Below, in pieces: positions 16,320 to 27,744 of a DNA stretch of 64,000 nucleotides. The translations under genes were made by a program, and so were the position numbers. Each line of letters starts with the position of its first letter. Position 1 is the first letter of the stretch. This DNA comes from Pseudomonas alcaliphila JAB1 (lineage in GTDB: Bacteria; Pseudomonadota; Gammaproteobacteria; Pseudomonadales; Pseudomonadaceae), in the NCBI RefSeq assembly GCF_001941865.1, contig NZ_CP016162.1, positions 2,294,001 to 2,358,000 on the forward strand, written 5' to 3'. Under the pieces are notes generated by a model. It made no database searches. It was not told the DNA's origin and worked only from the letters and a program-made list of their open reading frames with translations.

Positions 16320-16838
16320 TCAGTAGGAGGGGTTGTCACCGATCATGATGGTCTGGCCGCCGCTGATGTTCTCTTCCTCGAACAGACGCCAGTTCTGGCT
16401 GCCTTCCTGGCCGAGCAACTCGACGAAGCGGCGACCGCTGACTTCATCGATCATCTGCCCACGGTACTGACCGTCAGCCGCCGGCTGCAGGATCACGCGG
16501 CGGTCACGCTCCGGCTGGGTCGGCGAGATCAGGTTGAGCACGATCTGCTGTGGTCTGCTGTTGCCCTCCAGCGACAGGGTGGCGACGCCGGTGGTGTTGT
16601 CCAGCACCAGCTTGCCATGCAGTTGCAGGCGCTCGGCCAATTTTTCGCGCTCCAGCGACTGGTTGATGCCCTTGCCGACATCGTAATAGTCGTCGGAGAT
16701 CAGCCCTGGCGGATTCTTCGTGGCGATGGTCAGCAGGGTCAGGCCCTGCACTACCGAGTAGCCCAGCAGGAACAGGATGAACCAGGGCCAGAACTGCTTG
16801 TACCAGGGTTTGACTGGCGATGGGGTTTGCTCGGTCAT
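16320..16838 (-). CDS. ccoH: cbb3 oxidase assembly protein CcoH (FixH family)
   Basis: A 172-aa FixH-family protein with a single N-terminal membrane helix (FWPWFILFLLGYSVVQGLTL) and a periplasmic domain, normal for CcoH. It stabilises early cbb3 assembly intermediates. ATG 16838 (MTEQTPSPVKPWYKQF) is chosen. The frame is open upstream but that part overlaps the end of ccoG. Confidence 0.92.
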   Translation of the reverse strand: MTEQTPSPVKPWYKQFWPWFILFLLGYSVVQGLTLLTIATKNPPGLISDDYYDVGKGINQSLEREKLAERLQLHGKLVLDNTTGVATLSLEGNSRPQQIVLNLISPTQPERDRRVILQPAADGQYRGQMIDEVSGRRFVELLGQEGSQNWRLFEEENISGGQTIMIGDNPSY

Positions 16839-16851
16839 GCGTTTTCCGTTG

Positions 16852-18267
16852 TTAGTGGAGGCTTGGGCCGATGAAGCGGCTGTCGGCGTCGTTCTTGATG
16901 CTGGGGTCATCCGCGGATTGTACGTGGAAGACGATGTTGTTGGTGCTCGACGGTAGCTTTTCCGGCGCGATGGACAGCTCGACCGGGAAGGAATACACCT
17001 CGCCAGCCAGGGCCCGCACTTCGCGCTTGCCTTCGTAGACCAGGCCGTCGAGGCCGTCGGCAGTGATCACGTAGGTCATGTCGCGCTGCGCCTTGTTCAT
17101 GATCTTCAGGGTGTAGACGTTCTCGATATGACCGCGCTCGTTCTCACGGAACAGCACGCGGTCCTTGAGTACATCCAGCTCCACCAGCGGGCGATTGGCC
17201 ACAGCCCAGGCGAACAGGCCGATCATGGCGACCAGCGCGACAGCGTACCCGATCAGGCGCGGGCGCAGCAGACGGGTCTTCTGGCCGGACAGGTTATGTT
17301 CAGTGGTGTAGCTGATCAGCCCCTTGGGATAGTTCATCTTGTCCATGATGTCGTCACAGGCGTCGATGCAGGCGGCGCAGCCGATGCACTCGATCTGCAG
17401 GCCGTCGCGGATATCGATGCCGGTCGGGCAGACCTGCACGCACATTTTGCAGTCGATGCAGTCACCTAGGCCCTGGGCCTTGTAATCGGCGTCCTTCTTG
17501 CGCGGACCACGCAACTCGCCACGACGTGGGTCGTAGGAGACGATCAGGGTGTCCTGGTCGAACATCACGCTCTGGAAGCGTGCGTAGGGGCACATGTAGA
17601 TACACACCTGCTCGCGCAGGTAACCGGCGTTGCCGTAGGTGGCGAGGGTGAAGAAGCCGATCCAGAAATAGGCCCAGCCACTGGCCTGGCCGGTGAAGAT
17701 CTCGATTACCAGCTCGCGTATGGGCGTGAAATAGCCAACGAAGGTGATCGCTGTGAGCAGCGAGACGCCAACCCAGATACCGTGCTTGGCCGCCTTGCGC
17801 CCGAGTTTCGCGCCGCTCATGGGCTGCTTGTCCAGCTTCATGCGCTGGTTGCGGTCACCCTCGGTGACCTTCTCCGCCCACATGAAGACCCAGGTGAATA
17901 CGCTTTGCGGGCAGGTGTAGCCGCACCAGACACGCCCGGCGAACACGGTAATGAAGAACAGGCCGAAGGCGCAGATGATCAGCAACCAGGACAGCAGCAT
18001 GAAGTCCTGCGGCCAGTAGGTGGCGCCGAAGATGTGGAACTTGCGCTCCGGCAGATTCCACCACACCGCCTGGCGGCCTTCCCAGTTCAGCCAGACGGTG
18101 CCGAAGAACAGCAGGAAGAGCAGGGCGCCGCCAGCGAGTCGCAGATTACGATACAGGCCAGTGAACGCGCGGGTGTAGATCTTCTCGCGGCTGGCGTAGA
18201 GATCGACGCCGGCATTCTTGGCAGAGGAAGGAGGGGTGACGTCCTGGACGGGTATCTGTTCGCTCAT
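16852..18267 (-). CDS. ccoG: cbb3 oxidase accessory protein CcoG (ferredoxin-like, cupric reductase)
   Basis: A 471-aa membrane protein with five or so helices and two [4Fe-4S] motifs (CIDCKMCVQVCP and CIGCAACIDAC). There is also a CGYTCP motif after the second helix and a C-terminal periplasmic Ig-like FixG domain. CcoG reduces Cu(II) for delivery to cbb3 oxidase. ATG 18267 (MSEQIPVQD) is used; an adjacent in-frame TTG is ignored. It is the first gene of ccoGHIS, 131 bp downstream of a perfect ANR dyad. Confidence 0.95.
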   Translation of the reverse strand: MSEQIPVQDVTPPSSAKNAGVDLYASREKIYTRAFTGLYRNLRLAGGALLFLLFFGTVWLNWEGRQAVWWNLPERKFHIFGATYWPQDFMLLSWLLIICAFGLFFITVFAGRVWCGYTCPQSVFTWVFMWAEKVTEGDRNQRMKLDKQPMSGAKLGRKAAKHGIWVGVSLLTAITFVGYFTPIRELVIEIFTGQASGWAYFWIGFFTLATYGNAGYLREQVCIYMCPYARFQSVMFDQDTLIVSYDPRRGELRGPRKKDADYKAQGLGDCIDCKMCVQVCPTGIDIRDGLQIECIGCAACIDACDDIMDKMNYPKGLISYTTEHNLSGQKTRLLRPRLIGYAVALVAMIGLFAWAVANRPLVELDVLKDRVLFRENERGHIENVYTLKIMNKAQRDMTYVITADGLDGLVYEGKREVRALAGEVYSFPVELSIAPEKLPSSTNNIVFHVQSADDPSIKNDADSRFIGPSLH

Positions 18268-18357
18268 CAATGCATACCAAAGCGGTGGGTGGCAGCCCGG
18301 GCCGATGTGTGCCGGTCAGGGTCAATTCACGGTCGCTATATGGTACGCCTGAAAGAC

Positions 18358-18395
18358 AACGCCCGGGTGCGACCAGCAGTCGCGACCCGGGCGTT
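18358..18395 (-). terminator. Terminator of the ccoNOQP-1 operon
   Basis: AACGCCCGGGT and ACCCGGGCGTT form an 11-bp perfect stem with an inner GCGAC/GTCGC extension, 33 bp after ccoP1. It abuts the ANR box of the next operon. Confidence 0.8.
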
Positions 18396-18397
18396 CA

Positions 18398-18411
18398 TTG
18401 ACCCTTGTCAA
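18398..18411 (-). promoter_or_regulatory. ANR box for ccoGHIS
   Basis: TTGACCCTTGTCAA is a perfect dyad (TTGAC-N4-GTCAA) matching the FNR/ANR class. It lies 130 bp upstream of the ccoG start, only 2 bp from the cco1 terminator. Confidence 0.8.
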
Positions 18412-18427
18412 AAGTGTCGTTGTGCGC

Positions 18428-19423
18428 TTACTGCTCTTGAGTCTGATGCGACAGGCTGTACACGTAGGCTGCCAGCAAGTGCACCTTGTCGTTGCCGAGG
18501 AACTCTTCTTGGGCTGGCATGTTGCCGTGACGACCGTAACGAATGGTCTGCTGCAGCTGCGCGTAGCTGCTGCCGTAGATGAACGCAGCCGGGTTAGTCA
18601 GGTTCGGCGCACCCATGGCGGCCATGCCCTTGCCGTCTGCACCGTGGCAGGCGAAGCAGGTGCCGGCGAAAACCTTCTGGCCCGCTTCGATATCCGCTTC
18701 TACGCCTTCCGGCAGTTCACGACCGGCCAGTTCGGTGAGCACGTAGGCGGCGACGTTGCGTACACCGTCTTCGCCGATGGCCGGGCCTTGAGCCGGCATC
18801 GCGCCCTGACGGCCCTTGAGGATCGAGGTCTTGATGTCTTCCGGCTCGCCACCCCAGCGCCATTCGTTGTCGGTCAGGTTGGGGAAGCCGTAGCTGCCCT
18901 TGGCATCGGAACCGTGGCAAACCGAGCAGTTGGAAGCGAACAGGCGGCCACCCATTTTCAGGGCCTGCTCATCCTTGGCCACTTCCTCGATCGGCATGGC
19001 GGCGAACTTGGCGAATAGGGGGCCGTATTGCTCATCGGCACGCGCCATTTCCTTCTCCCACTGGTGCACGCCGGTCCAGCCAGAGTAGCGCATGGAGCCG
19101 TCAGCGATCTGCACGCCAGCAGTGAAAGGCGTTTGCTTCTTGCTGTCGACGTAGTCGTAGCCCGGCAACAAGCCTTTGAAGTTACCCAGGCCCGGATACA
19201 GGGCGAGGTAGCCGAGGGCGAACACGATGGTGGCGACGAACAGCATGAACCACCACTTCGGCAGCGGATTGTCATACTCCTCGATGCCGTCGAAGCTGTG
19301 GCCGACGGTTTCCTCGGTGGTTTCCTGGCGCTGACCCTTGCGAGTGCCGAAGATCAGCCAGGTCAGGGCGAAGATGGTGCCCAGAGACAGAATGGTTACG
19401 TACCAACTCCAGAACGTGGTCAT
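18428..19423 (-). CDS. ccoP1: cbb3 cytochrome oxidase dihaem subunit CcoP1
   Basis: A 331-aa subunit with two N-terminal membrane helices and two c-type haem sites: CSVCH (166–170) and CFACH (256–260). It relays electrons to CcoN. Compared with CcoP2 (308 aa) it carries an extra ~23 residues after NFKGLLPGY (about 90–115). The ATG at 19423 overlaps the ccoQ1 stop by 4 bp. It is the last gene of the first cbb3 operon, adjacent to ccoG. Confidence 0.96.
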   Translation of the reverse strand: MTTFWSWYVTILSLGTIFALTWLIFGTRKGQRQETTEETVGHSFDGIEEYDNPLPKWWFMLFVATIVFALGYLALYPGLGNFKGLLPGYDYVDSKKQTPFTAGVQIADGSMRYSGWTGVHQWEKEMARADEQYGPLFAKFAAMPIEEVAKDEQALKMGGRLFASNCSVCHGSDAKGSYGFPNLTDNEWRWGGEPEDIKTSILKGRQGAMPAQGPAIGEDGVRNVAAYVLTELAGRELPEGVEADIEAGQKVFAGTCFACHGADGKGMAAMGAPNLTNPAAFIYGSSYAQLQQTIRYGRHGNMPAQEEFLGNDKVHLLAAYVYSLSHQTQEQ

Positions 19424-19608
19424 TGGTTATTGCTCCTGGAAGAGTCCTGATCGCGCTTGGACTCGGGCTTGGGATCGTCAGCGAAGGGCAGGTTGGCGGC
19501 TTCGTCGAAGCTCGATTTGCGCTTGCTGCTGTATGCCCAGAGCACTACGCCGATGAAGGCGATGAAAACCACCGCCGTGCCGATGCCGCGAATCATCCCG
19601 ATGTCCAT
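19420..19608 (-). CDS. ccoQ1: cbb3 oxidase small subunit CcoQ1
   Basis: A 62-aa protein with one membrane helix ([19 protein letters not shown]) and the conserved tail motif [12 protein letters not shown]. CcoQ stabilises the oxidase complex. It sits between ccoO1 and ccoP1, with a 4-bp overlap to ccoP1. Confidence 0.94.
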   Translation of the reverse strand: MDIGMIRGIGTAVVFIAFIGVVLWAYSSKRKSSFDEAANLPFADDPKPESKRDQDSSRSNNQ

Positions 19609-19614
19609 AGCGTC

Positions 19615-20222
19615 TTACCGTTTGTTCTTGATGGAAGTGCCGAGAACCTGCAGGTACGCGATCAGCGCGTCCATTTCGGTGTTGCCTTTCACGGCATCAC
19701 GAGCACCGGCGATATCTTCGTCGGTGTAGGGAATGCCGAAGCCACGCATGACTTCCATCTTCTTGGCGGTGTCGCGACCGTCGAGCTTGTTCTCCACCAG
19801 CCATGGGTAAGCAGGCATCTTCGACTCAGGCACGACGTTGCGCGGGTTGTACAGGTGGGCGCGATGCCACTCGTCCGAGTAACGACCGCCGACGCGAGCC
19901 AGGTCCGGGCCGGTGCGCTTGGAACCCCACAGGAAGGGGTGATCCCAGACGCTTTCACCAGCGACGGAGTAGTGGCCGTAACGCTCGGTCTCGGCGCGGA
20001 ACGGACGGATCATCTGCGAATGGCAGCCAACGCAGCCTTCACGGATGTAGATATCGCGACCTTCCAGTTGCATCGCGGTGTAGGGCTTGAGGCCTTCCAC
20101 CGGCTCGTTGGTGACGTCCTGGAAGAACAGCGGGACGATCTGGGTCAGGCCACCGATGCTGACGGCAATCACCATCAGCAGTGCCATCAGGCCGATATTC
20201 TTCTCGATGATTTCGTGTTTCA

Positions 20223-20223
<1 letters not shown>
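19615..20223 (-). CDS. ccoO1: cbb3 cytochrome oxidase monohaem subunit CcoO1
   Basis: A 202-aa subunit with an N-terminal membrane anchor ([19 protein letters not shown]) and one c-type haem site CVGCH, followed by [18 protein letters not shown] typical of FixO. It is nearly identical to CcoO2, showing a duplication kept similar. The start overlaps the ccoN1 stop. Confidence 0.97.
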
Positions 20224-21975
<1,752 letters not shown>

Positions 21976-22000
21976 CCGGCGACCTTGCTGCGGTCGCCGG
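21976..22000 (-). terminator. Terminator of the ccoNOQP-2 operon
   Basis: CCGGCGACC and GGTCGCCGG form a 9-bp perfect stem with a 7-nt loop, 12 bp after ccoP2, followed on the minus strand by CTCCCTCCTT. Confidence 0.65.
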
Positions 22001-22012
22001 TAAAGCCGTGGA

Positions 22013-22939
22013 TTACTTGTCTTCGCCCTGGCTCAGCTTGAGCACGTAAGCGGCCAGCAGGTGAGCCTTGTCGTTACCGAGAAAATCACCCTGAGCCGGC
22101 ATGTTGCCGCTGCGACCATAGCGAATGGTCTGTTGCAGTTGGGCGAAGCTGCTGCCGTAGATGAAGGCGCTGGGTTGAGTCAGATCCGGTGCGCCCATCA
22201 TCGGCATGCCGGTGCCGGCAGGGGTATGGCAGGCGGCGCAGAGGGTGGAGAAGATCTGCTTGCCGGCGGCGATGTCCGCTTCCGTGCCCTCGGGCAGCTC
22301 ACGACCTCCCAGTTCGGTGAGCACGTAGGCCGCGACGTTACGCACGCCATCTTCGCCGATCATCGGGCCTTGTGCCGGCATTACGCCCATGCGGCCATGC
22401 ATGATGGAGGCTTTGATGGTTTCCGGCTCACCGCCCCAGCGCCAGCTGTTGTCCGTCAGGTTGGGGAAGCCGTAGCTGCCCTTGGCATCCGAGCCATGGC
22501 ACACCGAGCAGTTGGAAGCGAACAGGCGACCGCCCATCTTCAGCGCGCGCTCGTCCTTGGCCACTTCCTCGATGGGCATGGCGGCATATTTGGCGAAAAT
22601 CGGGCCGTACAGCTCATCGGCGCGATCCATTTCGCGCTGCCACTGGTTCACCTGGGTCCAGCCATCCTCATAGCCCGGCAGCAGGCCCTTGAAGTTACCC
22701 AGGCCCGGATACAGCAGCAGGTAAGCCACGGAAAACACCAGGGTGCCGACGAACAACATGAACCACCACTTGGGCAGCGGGTTGTCGTACTCCTCGATAC
22801 CATCGAAAGAGTGGCCCATGGTCTGCTCGGTGGGGTTCTTATGAACTTCGCTCTTGCGGGTGGCGAAAATCAGCCAGAACAGCGCAACCAGCGAACCAAT
22901 GGTCAGCAGGGTGATGTACCAACTCCAGAAGGTGGTCAT
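22013..22939 (-). CDS. ccoP2: cbb3 cytochrome oxidase dihaem subunit CcoP2
   Basis: A 308-aa paralogue of CcoP1 with the same two-helix N-terminus and haem sites CSVCH and CAACH. It lacks the 23-residue insert seen after the LLPGY motif in CcoP1. The ATG at 22939 overlaps ccoQ2 by 4 bp. It is the last gene of the second cbb3 operon. Confidence 0.96.
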   Translation of the reverse strand: MTTFWSWYITLLTIGSLVALFWLIFATRKSEVHKNPTEQTMGHSFDGIEEYDNPLPKWWFMLFVGTLVFSVAYLLLYPGLGNFKGLLPGYEDGWTQVNQWQREMDRADELYGPIFAKYAAMPIEEVAKDERALKMGGRLFASNCSVCHGSDAKGSYGFPNLTDNSWRWGGEPETIKASIMHGRMGVMPAQGPMIGEDGVRNVAAYVLTELGGRELPEGTEADIAAGKQIFSTLCAACHTPAGTGMPMMGAPDLTQPSAFIYGSSFAQLQQTIRYGRSGNMPAQGDFLGNDKAHLLAAYVLKLSQGEDK

Positions 22940-23115
22940 GCTTGGGTCCTCGAAACGGCGGGCTTGGACTCATCGGCGAAGGGCAGGTTGGCGGCCTCGG
23001 CGAAGGCGTCGCGGCGCTTGCCGCTGTAAGCCCAGAGGGTAACGGCGGTGAAGGCGATCAGAACCAGCGCGGTGCCTACGCCGCGCAGGGTGCCGATATC
23101 GATAAGCTCGAACAT
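22936..23115 (-). CDS. ccoQ2: cbb3 oxidase small subunit CcoQ2
   Basis: A 59-aa single-helix protein beginning [19 protein letters not shown] and containing the conserved [12 protein letters not shown], matching CcoQ1. The ATG at 23115 follows a GAGGTGAGC ribosome site, and the gene fits exactly between ccoO2 and ccoP2. Confidence 0.92.
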   Translation of the reverse strand: MFELIDIGTLRGVGTALVLIAFTAVTLWAYSGKRRDAFAEAANLPFADESKPAVSRTQA

Positions 23116-23120
23116 GGCGC

Positions 23121-23729
23121 TCACCTCTTGTTCTTCACTGCGGTGCCAAGCACCTGCAGGTAGGCGACCAGAGCATCCATCTCGCTCTTGCCCTTGACCG
23201 CATCGCTGGCGCCGGCGATGTCTTCTTCGCTGTAGGGCACGCCCAATGTGCGCAAGGCGCTCATCTTCTTGGCTGTGTCCTTGCCATCGAGGCTCTGTTC
23301 GACCAGCCAGGGGTAGGCGGGCATGATCGACTCCGGCACGACGTTGCGCGGGTTGTACAGGTGGGCGCGATGCCACTCGTCCGAGTAGCGACCGCCGACG
23401 CGGGCCAGGTCCGGGCCGGTACGCTTGGAGCCCCACAGGAAGGGGTGATCCCAGACGCTTTCGCCAGCGACGGAGTAGTGACCGTAGCGCTCGGTCTCGG
23501 CGCGGAACGGGCGGATCATCTGCGAGTGGCAGCCGACGCAGCCTTCACGGATGTAAATGTCGCGGCCTTCCAGTTGCAGGGCGGTGTAGGGCTTCATGCC
23601 TTCCACCGGCTCGTTGGTGACGTCCTGGAAGAACAGCGGGACGATCTGCGTCAGGCCGCCGATGCTGACCGCCAGGATCATCATCAGGGCCATCAGGCCG
23701 ATGTTCTTCTCGAGAATTTCGTGTTTCAT
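23121..23729 (-). CDS. ccoO2: cbb3 cytochrome oxidase monohaem subunit CcoO2
   Basis: A 202-aa membrane-anchored cytochrome c with CVGCH haem site, almost the same as CcoO1. Differences cluster in the C-terminal third (for example [18 protein letters not shown]). The start overlaps the ccoN2 stop by one base, as in the first operon. Confidence 0.97.
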   Translation of the reverse strand: MKHEILEKNIGLMALMMILAVSIGGLTQIVPLFFQDVTNEPVEGMKPYTALQLEGRDIYIREGCVGCHSQMIRPFRAETERYGHYSVAGESVWDHPFLWGSKRTGPDLARVGGRYSDEWHRAHLYNPRNVVPESIMPAYPWLVEQSLDGKDTAKKMSALRTLGVPYSEEDIAGASDAVKGKSEMDALVAYLQVLGTAVKNKR

Positions 23730-25168
23730 CAGTGGGCTCCTTCTACCGAGAACTGCGCAGCGGCTTCCATCTCGGTGGATTTCGCGCTACGTACGGTCAG
23801 CCAGACGTTCCAGGCCATCAGCAGCATGCCGGCGAAGAAGATCGCACCACCGATCACCCGTACCACGAATCCGACATGGCTGGCTTCCAGCGATTCGACG
23901 AAGGAGTAGGTGAGGGTGCCGTCTTCGTTGACTGCGCGCCACATCAGACCCTGAGTGATGCCGTTGACCCACATCGAGGCGATGTACAGCACGGTGCCAA
24001 TGGTGGCCAGCCAGAAGTGACTGTTGATCAGGCCCAGGCTGTGCATCTGCTCGCGGCCGAACACCTTGGGAATCAGGTGATACAGCGAGCCAATCGACAC
24101 CATGGCGACCCAGCCGAGGGCGCCGGCATGTACGTGGCCGATGGTCCAGTCGGTATAGTGGGACAGGGCGTTGACGGTCTTGATCGCCATCATCGGGCCT
24201 TCGAAGGTCGACATGCCGTAGAACGCCAGCGACACCACCAGAAAGCGCAGGATCGGGTCGGTGCGCAGTTTGTGCCAGGCACCGGAGAGGGTCATCATGC
24301 CGTTGATCATGCCGCCCCAGCTGGGCGCCAGGAGGATCAGCGACATCACCATGCCCAGGCTCTGTGCCCAATCCGGCAGAGCGGTGTAGTGCAGGTGGTG
24401 CGGGCCGGCCCAGATGTACACCGCGATCAGCGCCCAGAAGTGGACGATGGACAGGCGGTAGGAGTAGACCGGGCGACCGGCCTGCTTGGGCACGAAGTAA
24501 TACATCATTCCCAGGAACCCGGCGGTGAGGAAGAAGCCCACGGCGTTGTGGCCGTACCACCATTGGATCATCGCATCGGTGGCGCCGGCATACAGCGAGT
24601 AGGACTTGGTCAGGGTGACCGGAATTTCCAGGTTATTGACCACATGCAGGATGGCCACGGTGAGGATGAACCCGCCGAAGAACCAGTTACCTACATAGAT
24701 GTGGCTGACCTTGCGCTGCATCACCGTGCCGAAGAAGACGATGGCATAGGACACCCAGACGATGGTGATCAGAATGTCGATCGGCCATTCCAGTTCGGCG
24801 TATTCCTTGGAGCTGGTCCAGCCCAGCGGCAGGCTGATGGCTGCGAGAACGATCACCAGTTGCCAACCCCAGAAGGTGAAGGCCGCCAGCTTCGGAGCGA
24901 ACAGCGTGGTCTGACTGGTGCGTTGCACCGCGTAGTAACTGGTAGCGAACAGGGCACAGCCACCGAAAGCGAAGATCACCGCATTGGTATGCAGCGGGCG
25001 CAGACGGCCGAAGCTGGTCCACGGCAGGTTGAAGTTAAGTTCGGGCCAGGCCAGCTGGGCAGCGATGAATACGCCGAGTCCCATGCCGACGATGCCCCAA
25101 ACCACCGTCATAATGGCGAACTGGCGAACCACCCTGTAGTTATAGGCGCAGCGGGTTGTTGTGTTCAT
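23729..25168 (-). CDS. ccoN2: cbb3 cytochrome oxidase catalytic subunit CcoN2
   Basis: A 479-aa subunit I with the same His-ligand motifs as CcoN1. ATG 25168 ([14 protein letters not shown]) aligns with CcoN1 and follows GGAAG; the longer open frame upstream is not conserved. This is the cco2 operon, in P. aeruginosa the ANR-induced one. An ANR dyad lies 126 bp upstream, inside the divergent hydrolase gene. Confidence 0.97.
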   Translation of the reverse strand: MNTTTRCAYNYRVVRQFAIMTVVWGIVGMGLGVFIAAQLAWPELNFNLPWTSFGRLRPLHTNAVIFAFGGCALFATSYYAVQRTSQTTLFAPKLAAFTFWGWQLVIVLAAISLPLGWTSSKEYAELEWPIDILITIVWVSYAIVFFGTVMQRKVSHIYVGNWFFGGFILTVAILHVVNNLEIPVTLTKSYSLYAGATDAMIQWWYGHNAVGFFLTAGFLGMMYYFVPKQAGRPVYSYRLSIVHFWALIAVYIWAGPHHLHYTALPDWAQSLGMVMSLILLAPSWGGMINGMMTLSGAWHKLRTDPILRFLVVSLAFYGMSTFEGPMMAIKTVNALSHYTDWTIGHVHAGALGWVAMVSIGSLYHLIPKVFGREQMHSLGLINSHFWLATIGTVLYIASMWVNGITQGLMWRAVNEDGTLTYSFVESLEASHVGFVVRVIGGAIFFAGMLLMAWNVWLTVRSAKSTEMEAAAQFSVEGAH

Positions 25169-25269
25169 GTCTGGGCTTCCATCCACGGTTATGGCAGAGC
25201 GGCCGATAACCGTGGTAGACGCAGGCATGAGCAAGCCACGGACACCACGGATATCGACGCGAGGCAAGC

Positions 25270-25944
25270 ATGAGCAAAGGGCCATCTGGATTTATTGACG
25301 CCGGTCAATGTGAGCAGGGACTACCCTGGCTGTGGGACGAACCGCCGCAGGCGGCATCGAGCACGCTGATCCTCGCGCACGGGGCCGGCGCGCCGATGGA
25401 CAGTCCGTTCATGCAGACCATGGCTCAGGGTTTGGTGGCACGCGGCGTGCGTGTGGTGCGCTTCGAGTTCGCCTATATGGCGCAGCGACGGGTGGATGGG
25501 CGCAAGCGCCCGCCCAATCCGCTGGCGCAACTACTGCAGCAATGGCGCGAAGTGCATGCGCAGGTGCGCCGACGAGTCACAGGGCCGCTGTCCGTCGGCG
25601 GGAAATCCATGGGCGGGCGTATGGCCAGTCTGCTGGCTGACGAGTTCGGCGCCTCAGCGCTGATTTGTCTGGGCTATCCCTTCTATGCCGCCGGCAAGCC
25701 GGAAAAACCGCGAGTGGCCCATCTCGCCGAGCTGCGTACGCCGACGCTGATCATCCAGGGGGAGCGCGATGCATTGGGCAATAAGGAAACCGTCGCGGGT
25801 TATGAGCTGTCAGCGGCCATCGAGTTGCACTGGCTGCAGGCTGCCGATCATGACTTAAAGCCATTGAAGGCATCCGGCTTCAGCCATCAGCAGCACCTCC
25901 AGACGGCAGTCGGGGCGATCGCGGCTTATCTTGGTGCGGGCTGA
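25270..25944 (+). CDS. Alpha/beta-hydrolase family protein
   Basis: A 224-aa alpha/beta-hydrolase. The nucleophile elbow is GGKSMGGRM (Ser as nucleophile), with [16 protein letters not shown] near the N-terminus and a late [13 protein letters not shown] supplying the His. It resembles uncharacterised KANL3/Tex30-like bacterial hydrolases. The substrate is unknown. It is divergent from ccoN2, and its codons about 9–13 overlap an ANR box that serves the oxidase operon, so the two promoters are intertwined. Confidence 0.85.
   Translation: MSKGPSGFIDAGQCEQGLPWLWDEPPQAASSTLILAHGAGAPMDSPFMQTMAQGLVARGVRVVRFEFAYMAQRRVDGRKRPPNPLAQLLQQWREVHAQVRRRVTGPLSVGGKSMGGRMASLLADEFGASALICLGYPFYAAGKPEKPRVAHLAELRTPTLIIQGERDALGNKETVAGYELSAAIELHWLQAADHDLKPLKASGFSHQQHLQTAVGAIAAYLGAG
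25295..25308 (-). promoter_or_regulatory. ANR box for ccoNOQP-2 inside the hydrolase coding region
   Basis: TTGACGCCGGTCAA is a perfect TTGAC-N4-GTCAA dyad. It lies 126 bp upstream of the ccoN2 ATG and within the first 15 codons of the divergent alpha/beta-hydrolase gene. Confidence 0.75.
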
Positions 25945-25979
25945 GGAAGAGCTTCGTCCGCTTGACCGCTGCTTCTCTT

Positions 25980-26002
25980 GATCCGGATTTCATCCGGGCT
26001 AC
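25980..26002. repeat. Half copy of the GTAGCCCGGAT-type repeat
   Basis: GATCCGGATTTCATCCGGGCTAC matches the right arm of the element at 4405–4463. A left arm is not evident. The rest of 25945–26213 shows no gene; it holds a GTCAC-N5-GTGAC dyad at 26068–26082 of unknown meaning. Confidence 0.5.
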
Positions 26003-26213
26003 GCACGTTCATTCCGACACTTGTTCGTCGTGTAGTCGGTGCAAAAGCGGTTGCGCTTGACCGGTCGGTCACGCAATGTGACAGCTAAGTGTCCGGGGCC
26101 ACTGCAGGGCGGGAGGGCTGCAGGCTTTTTGCCTTCACCGCGCGCTGCGATGGCCAGTGAATTCTTGCTGTGCCACGCAATGGGGCGGCGTCTCATGACA
26201 GAAACATTGCGTC

Positions 26214-26228
26214 GCACCATTTCGGTGC
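26214..26228 (+). promoter_or_regulatory. NtrC-type enhancer site
   Basis: GCACCATTTCGGTGC is a perfect GCACC-N5-GGTGC dyad, the core of the NtrC consensus. It lies 53 bp upstream of the sigma-54 promoter, with an AT-rich stretch between them where DNA bending would help. Confidence 0.7.
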
Positions 26229-26280
26229 TTTTTGTTTGGGTATTGTTGGTATCTATTTGAAATTAAAGGATTAATTTCGC

Positions 26281-26296
26281 TGGCTCGGGCCTTGCA
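26281..26296 (+). promoter_or_regulatory. Sigma-54 promoter of the ATP-grasp/alpha-E/transglutaminase operon
   Basis: TGGCTCGGGCCTTGCA fits TGGCACG-N4-TTGCW, with GG and GC at the invariant -24/-12 positions and correct spacing. It is 37 bp upstream of the first ATG, giving a short leader. Confidence 0.75.
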
Positions 26297-26332
26297 GAGG
26301 ATGCTGCAAGTCCGGGTGACAAGGAGTACGGC

Positions 26333-27742
26333 ATGGCCCGCACCTTTTATGACGAAATGTACGACGCGAGCGGCGCTGTCCGCCCGCACTACTGCGAATT
26401 TGCCCGCTGGTTGGCAGACACGCCGGATGATCTGCTGGCCCAGCGCCGACGAGAAGCCGACCTTCTGTTCCACCGTGCCGGTATTACCTTCACCCTCTAT
26501 GGGGATGATCAGGGCACCGAGCGCCTGATCCCCTTCGACATCATTCCCCGCTCCATCCCTGCCAGCGAATGGCGCGTCGTCGAACGCGGCTGTATCCAGC
26601 GCGTACAGGCGCTCAACCTGTTCCTCGCCGATCTTTACCATGACCAGCGCATCATCAAGGCGGGGATCATCCCGGCTGAGCAGGTGCTGGCCAACGAAGG
26701 CTACCAGATGGCCATGCAGGGCCTCGACCTGCACCGCGACATCTACGCGCACATTGCCGGGGTCGACCTGGTACGTGACGGCGACGGCAGCTACTACGTA
26801 CTGGAAGACAACCTGCGCACCCCCAGCGGCGTGAGCTACATGCTCGAAGACCGCAAGATGATGATGCGCCTGTTCCCCGAGCTGTTCTCCGCGCAGCGCG
26901 TGGCGCCGGTGGACCACTACCCGAACCTGCTGCTCGATGCGCTGAAGAGTTCCAGTCCGCTGGACAACCCCACGGTGGTGGTGCTGACGCCGGGCCGCTT
27001 CAACAGCGCCTACTTCGAACACGCCTTCCTTGCCCGCGAGATGGGCGTGGAACTGGTGGAGGGCGCCGACCTGTTCGTGCGTGACGACAAGGTTTACATG
27101 CGCACCACCGCCGGTGCGCGGCAGGTGGACGTGATCTATCGCCGCCTCGATGATGCCTTCCTCGACCCGCTGGCCTTCAATCCTGATTCGATGCTCGGCG
27201 TGGCGGGGCTGCTGTCGGCCTACCGCTCGCGCAACGTGGTGTTGGCCAACGCCATCGGCACCGGCGTGGCCGACGACAAGTCGATCTACCCCTATGTCGG
27301 CGACATGATCCGCTTCTATCTGGACGAAGAGCCGATCCTCAAGAACGTACCCACCTGGCAGTGTCGCAAGCCGGAGGAGCTGTCCCACGTGCTGGCCAAT
27401 CTGTCCGAACTGGTGGTCAAGGAGACTCAAGGCTCGGGCGGCTACGGCATGCTGGTCGGCCCGGCGGCGAGCAAGGCCGAGATCGAGAACTTCCGCGCGC
27501 AGTTGATGGCCAAACCGGAGGCCTATATCGCCCAGCCGACGCTGTGCCTGTCGACCTGTCCTACCTTCGTCGAACGCGGCATCGCCCCGCGCCATATCGA
27601 CCTGCGCCCGTTCGTCCTGACCGGTCGCGAAACCCGCCTGGTGCCCGGCGGCCTGACGCGCGTGGCACTGCGCGAAGGCTCGCTGGTGGTCAACTCGTCG
27701 CAAGGCGGCGGTACCAAGGACACCTGGGTGGTGGAGGACTAA
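26333..27742 (+). CDS. Circularly permuted ATP-grasp protein
   Basis: A 469-aa protein of the circularly permuted type 2 ATP-grasp family (formerly DUF404/DUF407). Recognisable stretches are HRAGITFTLYGDDQGTERLIPFD near the start, then VLEDNLRTPSGVSYMLEDRK, and the late VVKETQGSGGYGMLVG, which is the nucleotide-binding loop. ATP-grasp enzymes ligate a carboxylate to an amine or thiol, and comparative genomics predicts this group to make peptide-like bonds. The ATG at 26333 follows AAGGAG. It is the first gene of a three-gene operon behind a sigma-54/NtrC promoter. The substrate is unknown. Confidence 0.92.
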   Translation: MARTFYDEMYDASGAVRPHYCEFARWLADTPDDLLAQRRREADLLFHRAGITFTLYGDDQGTERLIPFDIIPRSIPASEWRVVERGCIQRVQALNLFLADLYHDQRIIKAGIIPAEQVLANEGYQMAMQGLDLHRDIYAHIAGVDLVRDGDGSYYVLEDNLRTPSGVSYMLEDRKMMMRLFPELFSAQRVAPVDHYPNLLLDALKSSSPLDNPTVVVLTPGRFNSAYFEHAFLAREMGVELVEGADLFVRDDKVYMRTTAGARQVDVIYRRLDDAFLDPLAFNPDSMLGVAGLLSAYRSRNVVLANAIGTGVADDKSIYPYVGDMIRFYLDEEPILKNVPTWQCRKPEELSHVLANLSELVVKETQGSGGYGMLVGPAASKAEIENFRAQLMAKPEAYIAQPTLCLSTCPTFVERGIAPRHIDLRPFVLTGRETRLVPGGLTRVALREGSLVVNSSQGGGTKDTWVVED

Positions 27743-27744
27743 TC

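Noticed and set aside
26039..26260. A 73-codon plus-strand frame before the ATP-grasp operon
   Set aside because: It has no ribosome site and odd composition, and it overlaps the NtrC-type dyad. It is better explained as promoter DNA.
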